Assembly: GCF_002102345.1 (NCBI RefSeq)
Contig: NZ_LQPP01000047.1
Location: forward strand, 1 to 64,000
DNA: 64,000 bases
Direction of reading: 5' to 3'
Source: Mycolicibacterium peregrinum
Lineage (GTDB): Bacteria > Actinomycetota > Actinomycetes > Mycobacteriales > Mycobacteriaceae
Below are positions 1-9,088 of the stretch, in pieces. The position numbers and the translations under genes were made by a program. The notes beneath the pieces were generated by a model, which was not told where the DNA came from, did no database searches, and saw nothing but the letters and a program-made list of their open reading frames with translations. Position 1 is the first letter of the stretch; each line of letters starts with the position of its first letter.

Positions 1-61
1 GGCAATTCTGGGGGGTTCGGGTGGGGAGAACGCCCAAACTTGCCCAACTAAATGGAGCAAA

Positions 62-86
62 GTGGGGGATCGTGGGGTAAAGTGGC
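62..86 (+). promoter_or_regulatory. MraZ boxes upstream of mraZ
   Basis: Three copies of GTGGG/GTGGC start at 62, 72 and 82, exactly 10 bp apart with 5-nt spacers. This is the arrangement known for MraZ binding sites in front of dcw clusters. A degenerate fourth copy (ATGGA) lies in the same register at 52. The array is about 100 bp upstream of the mraZ start, so autoregulation of mraZ and the genes behind it is expected. Function is inferred from the family; the repeats are seen directly. Confidence 0.75.
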
Positions 87-182
87 GGCCAACGGGGAAA
101 ACGGAACCCCGTTCGGAGGGCAGAAGGGCCTGGATCTCACAAGCGACTCGGGATCCGAACTCCGGTGGCGGGAGGTGTCCAG

Positions 183-611
183 ATGTTTCTGGGTACCTAC
201 ACGCCCAAGCTCGACGACAAGGGGCGGCTCACGCTGCCCGCCAAGTTCCGCGACGTACTGGCAGGAGGGTTGATGGTCACGAAGAGTCAAGATCACAGCC
301 TGGCCGTGTACCCGCGGGACGAGTTCGAGGAACGTGCACGCAAAGCGGTCGAAGAGGCCAAGGCGCATCCGGAGCGTCGCGCGCAGTTGCGGGTTTTCGC
401 CGCGGCCGCAGACGAACAGCGTCCGGATGGACAGGGTCGGATCACCCTTTCGGCGGATCACCGTCGCTACGCAAACCTGTCCAAGGAATGTGTGGTGATC
501 GGGTCGGTCGACTACCTGGAGATCTGGGACGCCGACGCGTGGCAGGAGTACCAGCAGACCCACGAAGAAAACTTCTCCGCGGCCACTGATGACACTCGCG
601 ACGTTCTGTGA
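183..611 (+). CDS. mraZ: MraZ, dcw cluster transcriptional regulator
   Basis: DNA-binding regulator of the AbrB/SpoVT-like fold that forms rings and binds repeats upstream of its own gene. The protein begins MFLGTYTPKLDDKGRL and is 143 residues, the normal family length. It has the two MraZ half-domains (DDKGRLTLPAKF near the N-terminus and DGQGRITLS around residue 90). The ATG at 183 is chosen over an in-frame GTG at 165 because GGGAGG sits 7 nt upstream and the family starts at MFLG. It overlaps rsmH by 23 bp and heads the dcw operon. Three MraZ boxes precede it. Confidence 0.97.
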   Translation: MFLGTYTPKLDDKGRLTLPAKFRDVLAGGLMVTKSQDHSLAVYPRDEFEERARKAVEEAKAHPERRAQLRVFAAAADEQRPDGQGRITLSADHRRYANLSKECVVIGSVDYLEIWDADAWQEYQQTHEENFSAATDDTRDVL

Positions 612-1776
612 TGGTGCCGCTGATTCAGCCGGTCAACCGGCGGCCGGTCTGGACATAGCCCGTGCAACGAGGCCTCTGCCCGAATTGGCCCTGGCGTACT
701 TCCCCAACGCCAGGTCCGTGAATTCGGACAGAGACCCCGGTGCAGGGGCCATTCCGAGCGGAGGTGTTTCAGCGGTGCCAGATTCCCCAGATCAGTCCGA
801 CTCCGAGGGCCACGGTCACATCCCGGTTCTGCTCGACCGCTGCGTCGAGCTGCTGGCCCCCGCGCTCACCCGTCACCACGACGACGGCACGGGCGCTGTG
901 CTGGTGGACGCCACGCTCGGCGCGGGCGGCCACTCCGAGCGCTTTCTCACCGACTTTCCGGGTCTGCAGGTGATCGGCCTGGACCGTGACCCCAACGCGC
1001 TCGGCATCGCCGGTGCCCGACTGGCCCCGTTCGGTGACCGGATGCGGCCCGTGCGGACCCGCTATGACGGAATCGCCGGGGCGATCGCGGATTCCGGCTT
1101 CACCCAGATCGACGGAGTGCTGTTCGACCTCGGTGTGTCGTCCATGCAGCTCGATCAGACCGAACGCGGCTTCTCGTACTCGGCGGATGCGCCGCTGGAC
1201 ATGCGGATGGATCCCGACGCCCCGTTGACGGCCGCGGACATCCTCAACACCTACGACGCCAAGTCGATCGCACGTATTCTGCGCGACTTCGGCGAGGAGC
1301 GCTTCGCCGGCCGGATAGCCGACAAGGTCGTCAAACGACGGGCGCAGCAACCATTTTCGACAACCGGCGAACTGGTGGAGCTCCTCTACGAAGCGATCCC
1401 GGCGCCGGCTCGTCGCACCGGGGGGCACCCGGGTAAGCGCACCTTCCAGGCGCTACGGGTGGCGGTCAACGGCGAACTGGATTCGCTGCGCGCCGCCCTG
1501 CCTGCTGCGCTCGCCGCGCTGACCGAAGGCGGACGGATCGTGGTGATGTCCTACCAGTCGCTCGAGGACCGGATCGTCAAGCAGGCGTTTGCCGCGGCCA
1601 CCGCCTCGCGAACCCCTCCTGGCCTGCCCATCGAATTGCCCGGCCATGAACCTGAATTCGTCACGTTGACCCGCGGCGCCGAGAAGGCCCGCCAAGTCGA
1701 GATCGATCGCAATCCGCGTAGCGCTCCGGTGCGGCTGCGGGCACTGGAGAAGGTTGGGGAAGGGGGCAACTCATGA
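589..1776 (+). CDS. rsmH: 16S rRNA (cytosine1402-N4)-methyltransferase RsmH
   Basis: S-adenosylmethionine-dependent methyltransferase (MraW) that methylates N4 of C1402 in the ribosomal P site. The conserved core starts at GHIPVLLDRC (residue 75), with the SAM loop DATLGAGGHS at 107-116. With the ATG at 589 the protein has 395 residues, including a 70-residue low-complexity N-terminal extension of a kind also annotated in other mycobacteria. A GTG at 775 preceded by GGAGG would give a 333-residue protein close to the usual family length, and may be the real start. The 3' end overlaps the next gene by 4 bp. Confidence 0.94.
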   Translation: MTLATFCDGAADSAGQPAAGLDIARATRPLPELALAYFPNARSVNSDRDPGAGAIPSGGVSAVPDSPDQSDSEGHGHIPVLLDRCVELLAPALTRHHDDGTGAVLVDATLGAGGHSERFLTDFPGLQVIGLDRDPNALGIAGARLAPFGDRMRPVRTRYDGIAGAIADSGFTQIDGVLFDLGVSSMQLDQTERGFSYSADAPLDMRMDPDAPLTAADILNTYDAKSIARILRDFGEERFAGRIADKVVKRRAQQPFSTTGELVELLYEAIPAPARRTGGHPGKRTFQALRVAVNGELDSLRAALPAALAALTEGGRIVVMSYQSLEDRIVKQAFAAATASRTPPGLPIELPGHEPEFVTLTRGAEKARQVEIDRNPRSAPVRLRALEKVGEGGNS

Positions 1777-2957
1777 AGGTCAAGCGACCCGAGCAGCTGC
1801 GCGAGGCAGACCGCAGGCGTCCGGTGCGTCAACCCGCTCGAGGTGGCGGGCGGCGCACCGAGCAGGCCCCGCCGCGCAAGCGTCGGCCTGCTTCCGAACA
1901 GCGGCCGGCGCGTCCGGCGTCGAGTGCAGGCCCGATTCAGCGGCCGGGTACCCGTCCGGCCCGCCCCAAGAGCACCAGCCAGGCCAAGGCCCGGGCAAAG
2001 GCTCGTAAAGCCAAGGCTCCCAAGGTTGTCCGTCCGCCACTGCGGGTCCGCCTGCGGGAGCGTCTGCTGGTCCGGCTGGCCTCGATCGAGCTGAATCCAC
2101 GTGTCCTGATCTCCCGGGTCCCGTTCGTCGTCCTGGTGATCGCGGCGCTGGGTCTGGGGCTCGCGGTCACGCTGTGGCTGTCGACCGGTTCGGCTGAGCG
2201 GTCCTACCAGTTGGGCCACGCCCGCCAGGTCAATCAGGGTCTGATGCAACAGAAAGAGGCGCTTGAGCGCGATGTGCTCGAGGCGCAGGCGGCGCCGGCG
2301 CTGGCCGAATCTGCCCGCAATCTGGGCATGATCCCATCGCGCGATACCGCACACCTGGTGCAGGATGCGGCAGGCAACTGGACCGTCGTCGGCACCCCCA
2401 AGCCTGCCGAAGGCGTGCCGCCGCCCCCGTTGAACACGCCGCTGCCCGAGGAGGCCCCACCGGCTCCGCCCGCGCCCCCGGCCCCGCGCGTCGTCGATCC
2501 GCGCGAGCTGACGGTGCGGGCACCGCGCCCGGGTGCTCTTGGCGTACCGGGTATTCCGGTGCCTCAGGCCGATGCGCCCCATGGTGCGCCGGGGGCCGTT
2601 CCTCCGGTGCCCGGGCCGGTCCTGCCGGTCGCGCCGGTCCCGCCGGGTGCGACAGTGCCGGCACCGGACGTGCTCGCCGCTCCGGCGCCTGCCCCGTTGG
2701 GTGCGCCCGCGCCGGTTGACCCCGCGCAGGTCGCACCGCAACAGGTCACCGAGCCGACGCATGTGCCCGGTGTGCCGACCGCACCCGGACCGGCCGCGCC
2801 GGCACTGGCCGCGCCCGCACCTGTTGCTCCCGCGCCTGTCGCGCAGGCACTGGCAGCTCCGGGCCCGGTCACCCCGGTGGAGCAGTTCAGTCCACCGGTG
2901 GCGCCGGCGGCACATGTCCCGGCTGCGGCCGTGAACGCCCAGGCCCCGGCCGCATGA
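1773..2957 (+). CDS. ftsL: FtsL-like bitopic membrane protein with proline/alanine-rich tail
   Basis: Probable divisome protein in the FtsL position between rsmH and pbpB. Seen: a very basic cytoplasmic N-terminus (residues 1-110, Arg/Pro/Lys-rich), one transmembrane helix at about 116-137, a short coiled coil (142-172, ERSYQLGHARQVNQ onward) with a following ARNLGMIPS segment typical of FtsL/DivIC, then about 180 residues of Pro/Ala/Val repeats outside the membrane. FtsL works with FtsB and FtsQ to activate FtsW-FtsI; the assignment rests on position and topology because sequence identity in this family is low. ATG overlaps the rsmH stop (ATGA). Confidence 0.8.
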   Translation: MKVKRPEQLREADRRRPVRQPARGGGRRTEQAPPRKRRPASEQRPARPASSAGPIQRPGTRPARPKSTSQAKARAKARKAKAPKVVRPPLRVRLRERLLVRLASIELNPRVLISRVPFVVLVIAALGLGLAVTLWLSTGSAERSYQLGHARQVNQGLMQQKEALERDVLEAQAAPALAESARNLGMIPSRDTAHLVQDAAGNWTVVGTPKPAEGVPPPPLNTPLPEEAPPAPPAPPAPRVVDPRELTVRAPRPGALGVPGIPVPQADAPHGAPGAVPPVPGPVLPVAPVPPGATVPAPDVLAAPAPAPLGAPAPVDPAQVAPQQVTEPTHVPGVPTAPGPAAPALAAPAPVAPAPVAQALAAPGPVTPVEQFSPPVAPAAHVPAAAVNAQAPAA

Positions 2958-4882
2958 GCCGCGGTCCGGGCCGCGGCGGCCAGACGCCCAAGCAGCAGCG
3001 GGCCAAGAAGGCCTCGCCCGGACCCGGGCACGAGGCGGGGGTTCGCCGCACCAGGGTTGCCGCTCCCGAAACCGGTTTGCGCAGCTCGTCTTTCGTGTTC
3101 CGGCACCGGGCCGGGAACCTGGTCATGCTGGCGGTGCTGGCGATCGCGGCGGTGCAGTTGTTCACGCTCCAGGTGCCGAGGGCGGCCGGTCTGCGCGCCG
3201 AGGCGGCCAGTCAGCTCAAGGTCACCGATGTGAACCCGGCGATGCGGGGCAGCATCGTCGACCGCAACGACGACAAGCTGGCGTTCACCATCGAGGCCAA
3301 GGCGCTGACGTTCCAGCCGGTCCGGGTCCGCAAGCAGCTCGCCGAGGCCAAGGCCAAATCCAGTGAGGCGCCGGATCCGGATCGTCGGCTCGTCGACATC
3401 GCCAAGGAGATCGCCGCCCGGCTCGACAACCGGCCCGATTTCAAGACCGTGCTCAAGAAGCTGCGGAGCAACGAGACCTTCGTCTACCTGGCTCGCGCGG
3501 TCGACCCCGCGATCGCGAGCGCGATCATGGACAAGTTCCCCGAGGTCGGCGCCGAGCGCCAGGACCTGCGCCAGTACCCGGGTGGGTCGCTGGCGGCCAA
3601 CATCGTCGGCGGCATCGACTGGGACGGCCACGGCCTACTGGGACTTGAGGATTCGCTCGATGCGGTGCTGGCAGGTTCCGACGGTTCGGTCACCTATGAC
3701 CGCGGCTCGGACGGCGTGGTGATCCCGGGCAGCTACCGCAACCGGCACGACGCGGTGAACGGGTCCACGGTGCAGCTGACCCTCGACGACGACATCCAGT
3801 ACTACGTCCAGCAGCAGGTGCAGCAGGCCAAGGACGCCTCAGGTGCCAAGAATGTCTCGGCTGTCGTGCTCGACGCGAAGTCCGGTGAGGTACTGGCGAT
3901 GTCGAACGACAACACCTTCGACCCGAGCCAGGATCTGGGGCGGCAGGACAGCCGGCAGATGGGCAACCTGCCGGTCTCCTCGCCGTTCGAGCCCGGCTCG
4001 GTGAACAAGATCATCACCGCCTCGGCGGCGATCGAGTACGGTCTGGCCAACCCGGACGAGGTGCTGCAGGTGCCCGGCTCGATCGACATGGGCGGGGTCA
4101 CGGTCCGCGACGCGTGGAACCACGGCGTGATGCCGTACACGATGACCGGTGTGTTCGGGAAGTCGTCGAACGTCGGCACCCTGATGCTGGCCCAGCGCGT
4201 CGGTCCGGATCGGTTCTACGACATGGTGCGCCGGTTCGGGCTCGGGCAGCGCACCGGCGTCGGCCTGCCGGGTGAGAGCTCGGGGCTGGTGCCGCCCATC
4301 GATCAGTGGTCGGGCAGTTCGTTCTCCAACCTGCCCATCGGGCAGGGCCTTTCGATGACGCTGCTGCAGATGGCGGGGATGTATCAGACCATTGCCAACG
4401 ACGGGGTCCGCATCCCGCCGCGGATCATCAAGTCCACGATTGCGCCGGATGGCACCCGGACCGATGAGCCACGGCCCGAAGGGGTTCGGGTGGTGGCGCC
4501 GGAGACTGCCCGCACGGTGCGCAACATGTTCCGTGCCATCGTGCAGCGCGATCCGATGGGGGCGCAGCAGGGGACCGGCCCGCAGGCCGCGGTCGAGGGC
4601 TACCAGATCGCGGGCAAGACCGGTACGGCTCAGCAGATCAACCCGGCGTGCGGCTGCTACTACGACGATGTCTACTGGATCACCTTCGCCGGCATGGCGC
4701 CGGCGGACGATCCTCGCTACGTCGTCGGCATCATGATGGACGCCCCACACCGCGCCGCGGACGGCTCACCGGGATCCTCGGCGGCGCCGCTGTTCCACAA
4801 CATCGCCTCGTGGCTGCTGCAGCGTCACAACGTCCCGTTGTCGGCCGATCCGGGGCCGCGGTTGACGCTGCAGGCGACCTGA
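2954..4882 (+). CDS. pbpB: Septal peptidoglycan transpeptidase PbpB (FtsI/PBP3)
   Basis: Class B penicillin-binding protein that cross-links septal peptidoglycan as FtsW's partner. 642 residues: basic cytoplasmic tail, transmembrane helix at about 54-72, a dimerisation domain beginning MRGSIVDRN (97 onward), and a transpeptidase domain. The active-site motifs are present: SVNK (S349, K352), SSN (404-406) and KTG (555-557). The start overlaps the previous stop by 4 bp. In M. tuberculosis several extra genes separate pbpB from murE; here only 52 bp do. Confidence 0.97.
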   Translation: MSRGPGRGGQTPKQQRAKKASPGPGHEAGVRRTRVAAPETGLRSSSFVFRHRAGNLVMLAVLAIAAVQLFTLQVPRAAGLRAEAASQLKVTDVNPAMRGSIVDRNDDKLAFTIEAKALTFQPVRVRKQLAEAKAKSSEAPDPDRRLVDIAKEIAARLDNRPDFKTVLKKLRSNETFVYLARAVDPAIASAIMDKFPEVGAERQDLRQYPGGSLAANIVGGIDWDGHGLLGLEDSLDAVLAGSDGSVTYDRGSDGVVIPGSYRNRHDAVNGSTVQLTLDDDIQYYVQQQVQQAKDASGAKNVSAVVLDAKSGEVLAMSNDNTFDPSQDLGRQDSRQMGNLPVSSPFEPGSVNKIITASAAIEYGLANPDEVLQVPGSIDMGGVTVRDAWNHGVMPYTMTGVFGKSSNVGTLMLAQRVGPDRFYDMVRRFGLGQRTGVGLPGESSGLVPPIDQWSGSSFSNLPIGQGLSMTLLQMAGMYQTIANDGVRIPPRIIKSTIAPDGTRTDEPRPEGVRVVAPETARTVRNMFRAIVQRDPMGAQQGTGPQAAVEGYQIAGKTGTAQQINPACGCYYDDVYWITFAGMAPADDPRYVVGIMMDAPHRAADGSPGSSAAPLFHNIASWLLQRHNVPLSADPGPRLTLQAT

Positions 4883-4934
4883 CCGCGATAGTCGTGGGTG
4901 ATGCGGTCGGCGGACCGCAGATGGGTACTGTGGC

Positions 4935-6476
4935 ATGGCCATGAAGCTGCGTCCCAGCCGTCCCGCCGGCCAATACCTCGTTCCGCTCGCCGAACAGGTC
5001 CAGGCGGCATCCGCGACCGGAAATCCGTTACCCGAACTTCGGGTGACGGGAGTGACCCTGCGAGGCCAGGACGCCCGGCCCGGGGACCTGTTCGCGGCGC
5101 TGCCGGGTTCGGCGGTGCACGGCGCGCGCTATGCGGCCGACGCGGTTGCCGCCGGCGCGGTGGCGGTGCTCACCGACGCCGCGGGGGCCGCCGAACTGAA
5201 AGCGCTCGAGGTCCCGATCCTGGTTCATCCCGACCCTCGTTCGGTGCTCGGCGAGGTGGCCGCCGAGGTGTACGGGCGTCCGTCGGAGCGGCTGACCGTC
5301 ATCGGGGTGACCGGCACCTCGGGCAAGACCACCACGACGTATCTGGCCGAGGCCGGGCTGCGGGCCGCCGGGCGGGTGGCCGGGCTGATCGGCACGGTGG
5401 GGGTGCGCATCGCCGGCCGTGATCTGCCGAGCGCGCTGACCACGCCCGAGGCGCCGGATCTGCAGGCGCTGCTGGCCCTGATGGTCGAAAGCGGGGTCGA
5501 CACCGTGGTGATGGAGGTGTCGAGTCATGCGCTGACGCTGGGCCGCGTCGACGGAATCGTCTTCGCGCTCGGCGGGTTCACCAATCTGTCGCGTGACCAC
5601 CTGGATTTCCATCCGACGATGCAGGACTACTTCGAGGCCAAGGCCGGCCTGTTCGACCCCGGGTCGCCCAACCATGCCCGCGCGGCAGTGGTCTGCGTCG
5701 ACGACGACGCGGGTGTGGCGATGGCCCGTCGCGCCGAGAAGGTGACGACCGTCAGCGCCGCGGGCGCGGCTGCCGACTGGCAGGTGCGCGATGTCTCGGC
5801 GGCCGGCGCCGGGGCCCAGGAGTTCACGCTCGTCGACCCGGCTGGGGTGGCCCACCGGATGCGGATCGGGCTGACCGGTGCCTACAACATCGCCAATGCG
5901 GCTCTGGCGGTCGCGCTGCTGGACGGGGCCGGCGTGACGCCCGAGCAGGCGGCGCCGGGGCTGCGTGCGGCGACCGTGCCGGGGCGGCTGCAGCCGATCG
6001 ACCGCGGACAGGAGTTCCTGGCGCTGGTCGATTACGCGCACAAGCCCGGTGCGCTGCAGGCGGTGCTGGAGACGCTGCGGGCGTCGGGGCCGGGTCGCAT
6101 CGGGGTGGTGTTCGGGGCCGGCGGCAACCGGGATACGGGCAAGCGTGCGCCGATGGGACGAGTGGCGGCCGAACTGGCCGACCTCGTCGTCGTCACCGAT
6201 GACAATCCGCGCGACGAGGACCCTGCGCTGATCCGGGCGGCGATCATGGCCGGCGCCGCCGAGGCGCAGACGTACGCGGAGGTCGTGGAGGTCGCCGACC
6301 GGCGAGCGGCGATCGAGCGTGCGGTGGCCTGGGCCGGGCCCGGCGACACCGTGCTGATCGCCGGTAAGGGCCACGAGAGCGGCCAGACCGGAGGCGGCCA
6401 CACCAGGCCGTTCGACGATCGTGACGAGTTGGCGGCGGCGTTGGAGGCACTGAAGGAAGGGGAGTCGGGCACGTGA
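4935..6476 (+). CDS. murE: UDP-MurNAc-tripeptide synthetase MurE
   Basis: Cytosolic ATP-dependent ligase adding the third stem-peptide residue to UDP-MurNAc-L-Ala-D-Glu. 513 residues. The P-loop GVTGTSGKTTT is at 124-134, and the DNPR motif at 423-426 marks specificity for meso-diaminopimelate, as expected for mycobacteria. Start at ATG 4935; an ATG two codons later (4941) is equally possible. Its stop overlaps the murF GTG start by 4 bp, so the two are translationally coupled. Confidence 0.97.
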   Translation: MAMKLRPSRPAGQYLVPLAEQVQAASATGNPLPELRVTGVTLRGQDARPGDLFAALPGSAVHGARYAADAVAAGAVAVLTDAAGAAELKALEVPILVHPDPRSVLGEVAAEVYGRPSERLTVIGVTGTSGKTTTTYLAEAGLRAAGRVAGLIGTVGVRIAGRDLPSALTTPEAPDLQALLALMVESGVDTVVMEVSSHALTLGRVDGIVFALGGFTNLSRDHLDFHPTMQDYFEAKAGLFDPGSPNHARAAVVCVDDDAGVAMARRAEKVTTVSAAGAAADWQVRDVSAAGAGAQEFTLVDPAGVAHRMRIGLTGAYNIANAALAVALLDGAGVTPEQAAPGLRAATVPGRLQPIDRGQEFLALVDYAHKPGALQAVLETLRASGPGRIGVVFGAGGNRDTGKRAPMGRVAAELADLVVVTDDNPRDEDPALIRAAIMAGAAEAQTYAEVVEVADRRAAIERAVAWAGPGDTVLIAGKGHESGQTGGGHTRPFDDRDELAAALEALKEGESGT

Positions 6477-8011
6477 TCGAGATGACCGTCGCCAGGATCG
6501 CCGAGATCGTCGGCGGTGAATTGGCCGACATCACCGCCGAAGAGGCGGCCGCCACCACGGTCACCGGCACCGTCGAGTTCGACTCCCGTGCGGTGGGTCC
6601 CGGCGGCTTGTTCCTGGCGTTGCCCGGTGCCCGCTCCGACGGCCATGACTTCGCGGCGGGGGCGGTGGCGGCCGGGGCCGTGGCCGTGCTGGCCGCGCGC
6701 CCGGTCGGGGTGCCCGCCATCGTCGTCGAGCCCGAGCCGGGCGCAGCCGACGCCGCTTCTGGCGCATTGGAATTCGACACCGACGGCTCCGGCGCGGCGG
6801 TGCTGGCAGCCCTGGCCAAACTCGCTGCGGCGGTGGCGGCCGAACTCGTCGCCGGTGGGCTGACGATCATCGGGGTGACGGGATCCTCGGGCAAGACCTC
6901 GACCAAGGATCTGCTGGTCGCGGTGTTGGACCCGCTGGGGCAGGTCATCGCGCCGCCGGGCTCGTTCAACAACGAGCTGGGCCATCCCTGGACCGTGTTG
7001 CGTGCCACGCCCGAGACCGATTACCTGATCCTGGAGATGTCGGCCCGCCATCCGGGCAACATCGCCGCTCTGGCCGCGATCGCCCCGCCACAGATCGCGG
7101 TGGTGCTCAACGTCGGCACCGCCCATCTCGGCGAGTTCGGTTCGCGCGAGGCCATCGCCAACACGAAAGCCGAGTTGCCGCAAGCTGTTCCGGCCTCGGG
7201 CGTGGTGATCCTCAACGTCGACGACACCGCGGTGGCGGCCATGGCGGGCAAGACGGCGGCCCGCGTGGTGCGGGTCTCGCGCGAGCCCGGTTCCGAGGTC
7301 GACGTGTGGGCCGGTCCGGTCGCCCTCGATGGTCTGGCCCGCCCGCGGTTCACGCTGCACGCCGGCGGCGGCCAAGTCGAGGTGGCGCTCGCGGTGCACG
7401 GCGATCACCAGGTCGGCAACGCGTTGTGCGCGGCCGCGGTCGCGCTGCAGTGCGGGGCCGGTCTGGATCAGGTGGCCACGGCGTTGGCGGGCGCCGGTCC
7501 CGTCTCGCGCAACCGGATGCAGGTCGGTAACCGCGCCGACGGTGTGACGGTGATCAACGACGCCTACAACGCCAATCCGGATTCGATGCGGGCCGGCCTG
7601 AAGGCGCTGGCCTGGATGGCCCGGGAGGGCACGGGTGAATCCGCCGGTGAGGCGGGTGGAAAGCGTCGCAGCTGGGCGGTGCTGGGCGAGATGGCCGAAC
7701 TCGGTGACGACGCGATAACCGAGCACGACGCCATCGGACGGTTCGCGGTGCGCTTAGATGTGTCTCGGTTAATCGTCGTCGGAACCGGGAGGACTATGAA
7801 CGCCATGCACCACGGCGCGGTGATGGAGGGTTCGTGGGGATCTGAGTCCACGATGGTCGACGACGCCGATGCTGCGCTGGCCTTACTGCAGGCTGAGTTG
7901 CAGCCCGGGGATGTGGTGCTGGTGAAGGCATCCAATTCGGTGGGGCTGGGTGCGCTGGCCGATGCGCTGGTTGCCGCTGAGGACGCAGACGATCGGAACG
8001 CCGACCGATGA
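6473..8011 (+). CDS. murF: UDP-MurNAc-tripeptide:D-Ala-D-Ala ligase MurF
   Basis: Adds the D-alanyl-D-alanine dipeptide to make the UDP-MurNAc-pentapeptide. 512 residues from a GTG start inside the murE stop (GTGA). The Mur ligase P-loop GVTGSSGKT is at 134-142, followed by the central-domain signature NNELGHPWTVLR and the C-terminal VINDAYNANPDSM. A short stretch near residues 425-440 uses codons that are rare in the neighbours, including two TTA leucines (7754 and 7769). Confidence 0.97.
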   Translation: MIEMTVARIAEIVGGELADITAEEAAATTVTGTVEFDSRAVGPGGLFLALPGARSDGHDFAAGAVAAGAVAVLAARPVGVPAIVVEPEPGAADAASGALEFDTDGSGAAVLAALAKLAAAVAAELVAGGLTIIGVTGSSGKTSTKDLLVAVLDPLGQVIAPPGSFNNELGHPWTVLRATPETDYLILEMSARHPGNIAALAAIAPPQIAVVLNVGTAHLGEFGSREAIANTKAELPQAVPASGVVILNVDDTAVAAMAGKTAARVVRVSREPGSEVDVWAGPVALDGLARPRFTLHAGGGQVEVALAVHGDHQVGNALCAAAVALQCGAGLDQVATALAGAGPVSRNRMQVGNRADGVTVINDAYNANPDSMRAGLKALAWMAREGTGESAGEAGGKRRSWAVLGEMAELGDDAITEHDAIGRFAVRLDVSRLIVVGTGRTMNAMHHGAVMEGSWGSESTMVDDADAALALLQAELQPGDVVLVKASNSVGLGALADALVAAEDADDRNADR

Positions 8012-9087
8012 AGCTCATCCTGATCGCCGTCGGTATCGCCCTGACGGTTTCGATCCTGCTCACCCCGGCACTGATCCGGCTGTTCACCAAGCGTGGGCTG
8101 GGACATGAGATCCGTGAGGACGGCCCGGCCAGCCATGCCAAGAAGCGCGGGACGCCGTCGATGGGCGGCGTGGCGATCGTGGCCGGTATCTGGGCGGGCT
8201 ACCTGGGCACCCATCTGGTCGGGGTGGCCCTGGGCGGTGACGGTCCGTCGGCTTCGGGGCTGTTGGTGCTGGGGCTGGCCACGATGCTCGGCCTCGTCGG
8301 CTTCGTCGACGACCTGATCAAGCTGCGGCGCTCGCGCAACCTGGGCCTGAACAAGACCGCCAAGACCGTCGGCCAGTTGACCGCCGCGGTGCTGTTCGGC
8401 GTGCTGGCCCTGCAGTTCCGCAACGGTGACGGCCTGACCCCGGGCAGCCCTGAGCTGTCCTATGTCCGTGAGATCGCCACGGTGACGCTGGCGGGCTGGG
8501 TGTTCGTGTTGTTCTGCGTCGTGATCGTCAGCGCCTGGTCCAACGCGGTGAACTTCACCGACGGCCTGGACGGGTTGGCGGCAGGCGCGATGGCGATGGT
8601 GACCGCGGCCTACGTCTTGATCACGTTCTGGCAGTACCGCAATGCCTGCGCCACGGCGCCCGGTCTGGGCTGCTACAACGTGCGCGATCCGCTGGATCTG
8701 GCGATCATCGCGGCTGCGACCGCGGGCGCCTGTATCGGCTTCCTGTGGTGGAACGCCGCACCGGCCAAGATCTTCATGGGCGACACCGGCTCGCTGGCCC
8801 TGGGCGGCATCATCGCCGGGCTGTCGGTCACCAGCCGCACCGAGATCCTCGCGGTCGTTCTGGGTGCGCTGTTCGTGGCCGAGGTGACCTCCGTGGTGGT
8901 GCAGATCCTGGCGTTCCGCACGACGGGCCGCCGCGTGTTCCGGATGGCACCGTTCCACCACCATTTCGAGTTGGTGGGCTGGGCGGAGACCACGGTCATC
9001 ATTCGGTTCTGGCTGCTGACGGCGATCGCCTGTGGTCTGGGTGTGGCCCTGTTCTACAGCGAGTGGCTCACCGCAGTCGGGGCCTGA
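8008..9087 (+). CDS. mraY: Phospho-MurNAc-pentapeptide transferase MraY (MurX)
   Basis: Integral membrane enzyme that transfers phospho-MurNAc-pentapeptide to decaprenyl phosphate, giving lipid I. 359 residues with about ten hydrophobic segments. Family motifs seen: KRGTPSMGGV near residue 50, NFTDGLDGLAAG in the middle, FMGDTGSLALGG, and PFHHHFELVGW near the C-terminus; these hold the catalytic aspartates and histidines. ATG overlaps the murF stop by 4 bp. Confidence 0.97.
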   Translation: MKLILIAVGIALTVSILLTPALIRLFTKRGLGHEIREDGPASHAKKRGTPSMGGVAIVAGIWAGYLGTHLVGVALGGDGPSASGLLVLGLATMLGLVGFVDDLIKLRRSRNLGLNKTAKTVGQLTAAVLFGVLALQFRNGDGLTPGSPELSYVREIATVTLAGWVFVLFCVVIVSAWSNAVNFTDGLDGLAAGAMAMVTAAYVLITFWQYRNACATAPGLGCYNVRDPLDLAIIAAATAGACIGFLWWNAAPAKIFMGDTGSLALGGIIAGLSVTSRTEILAVVLGALFVAEVTSVVVQILAFRTTGRRVFRMAPFHHHFELVGWAETTVIIRFWLLTAIACGLGVALFYSEWLTAVGA

Positions 9088-9088
9088 C

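Noticed and set aside
1551..2915. 454-codon leftward open frame opposite rsmH and the FtsL-like gene
   Set aside because: Antisense to well-supported genes, Arg/Gly-rich, no ribosome binding site; an artefact of high GC.
5028..7726. Long leftward open frames opposite murE and murF
   Set aside because: Same reason: antisense shadows with low-complexity Arg/His/Gly composition.
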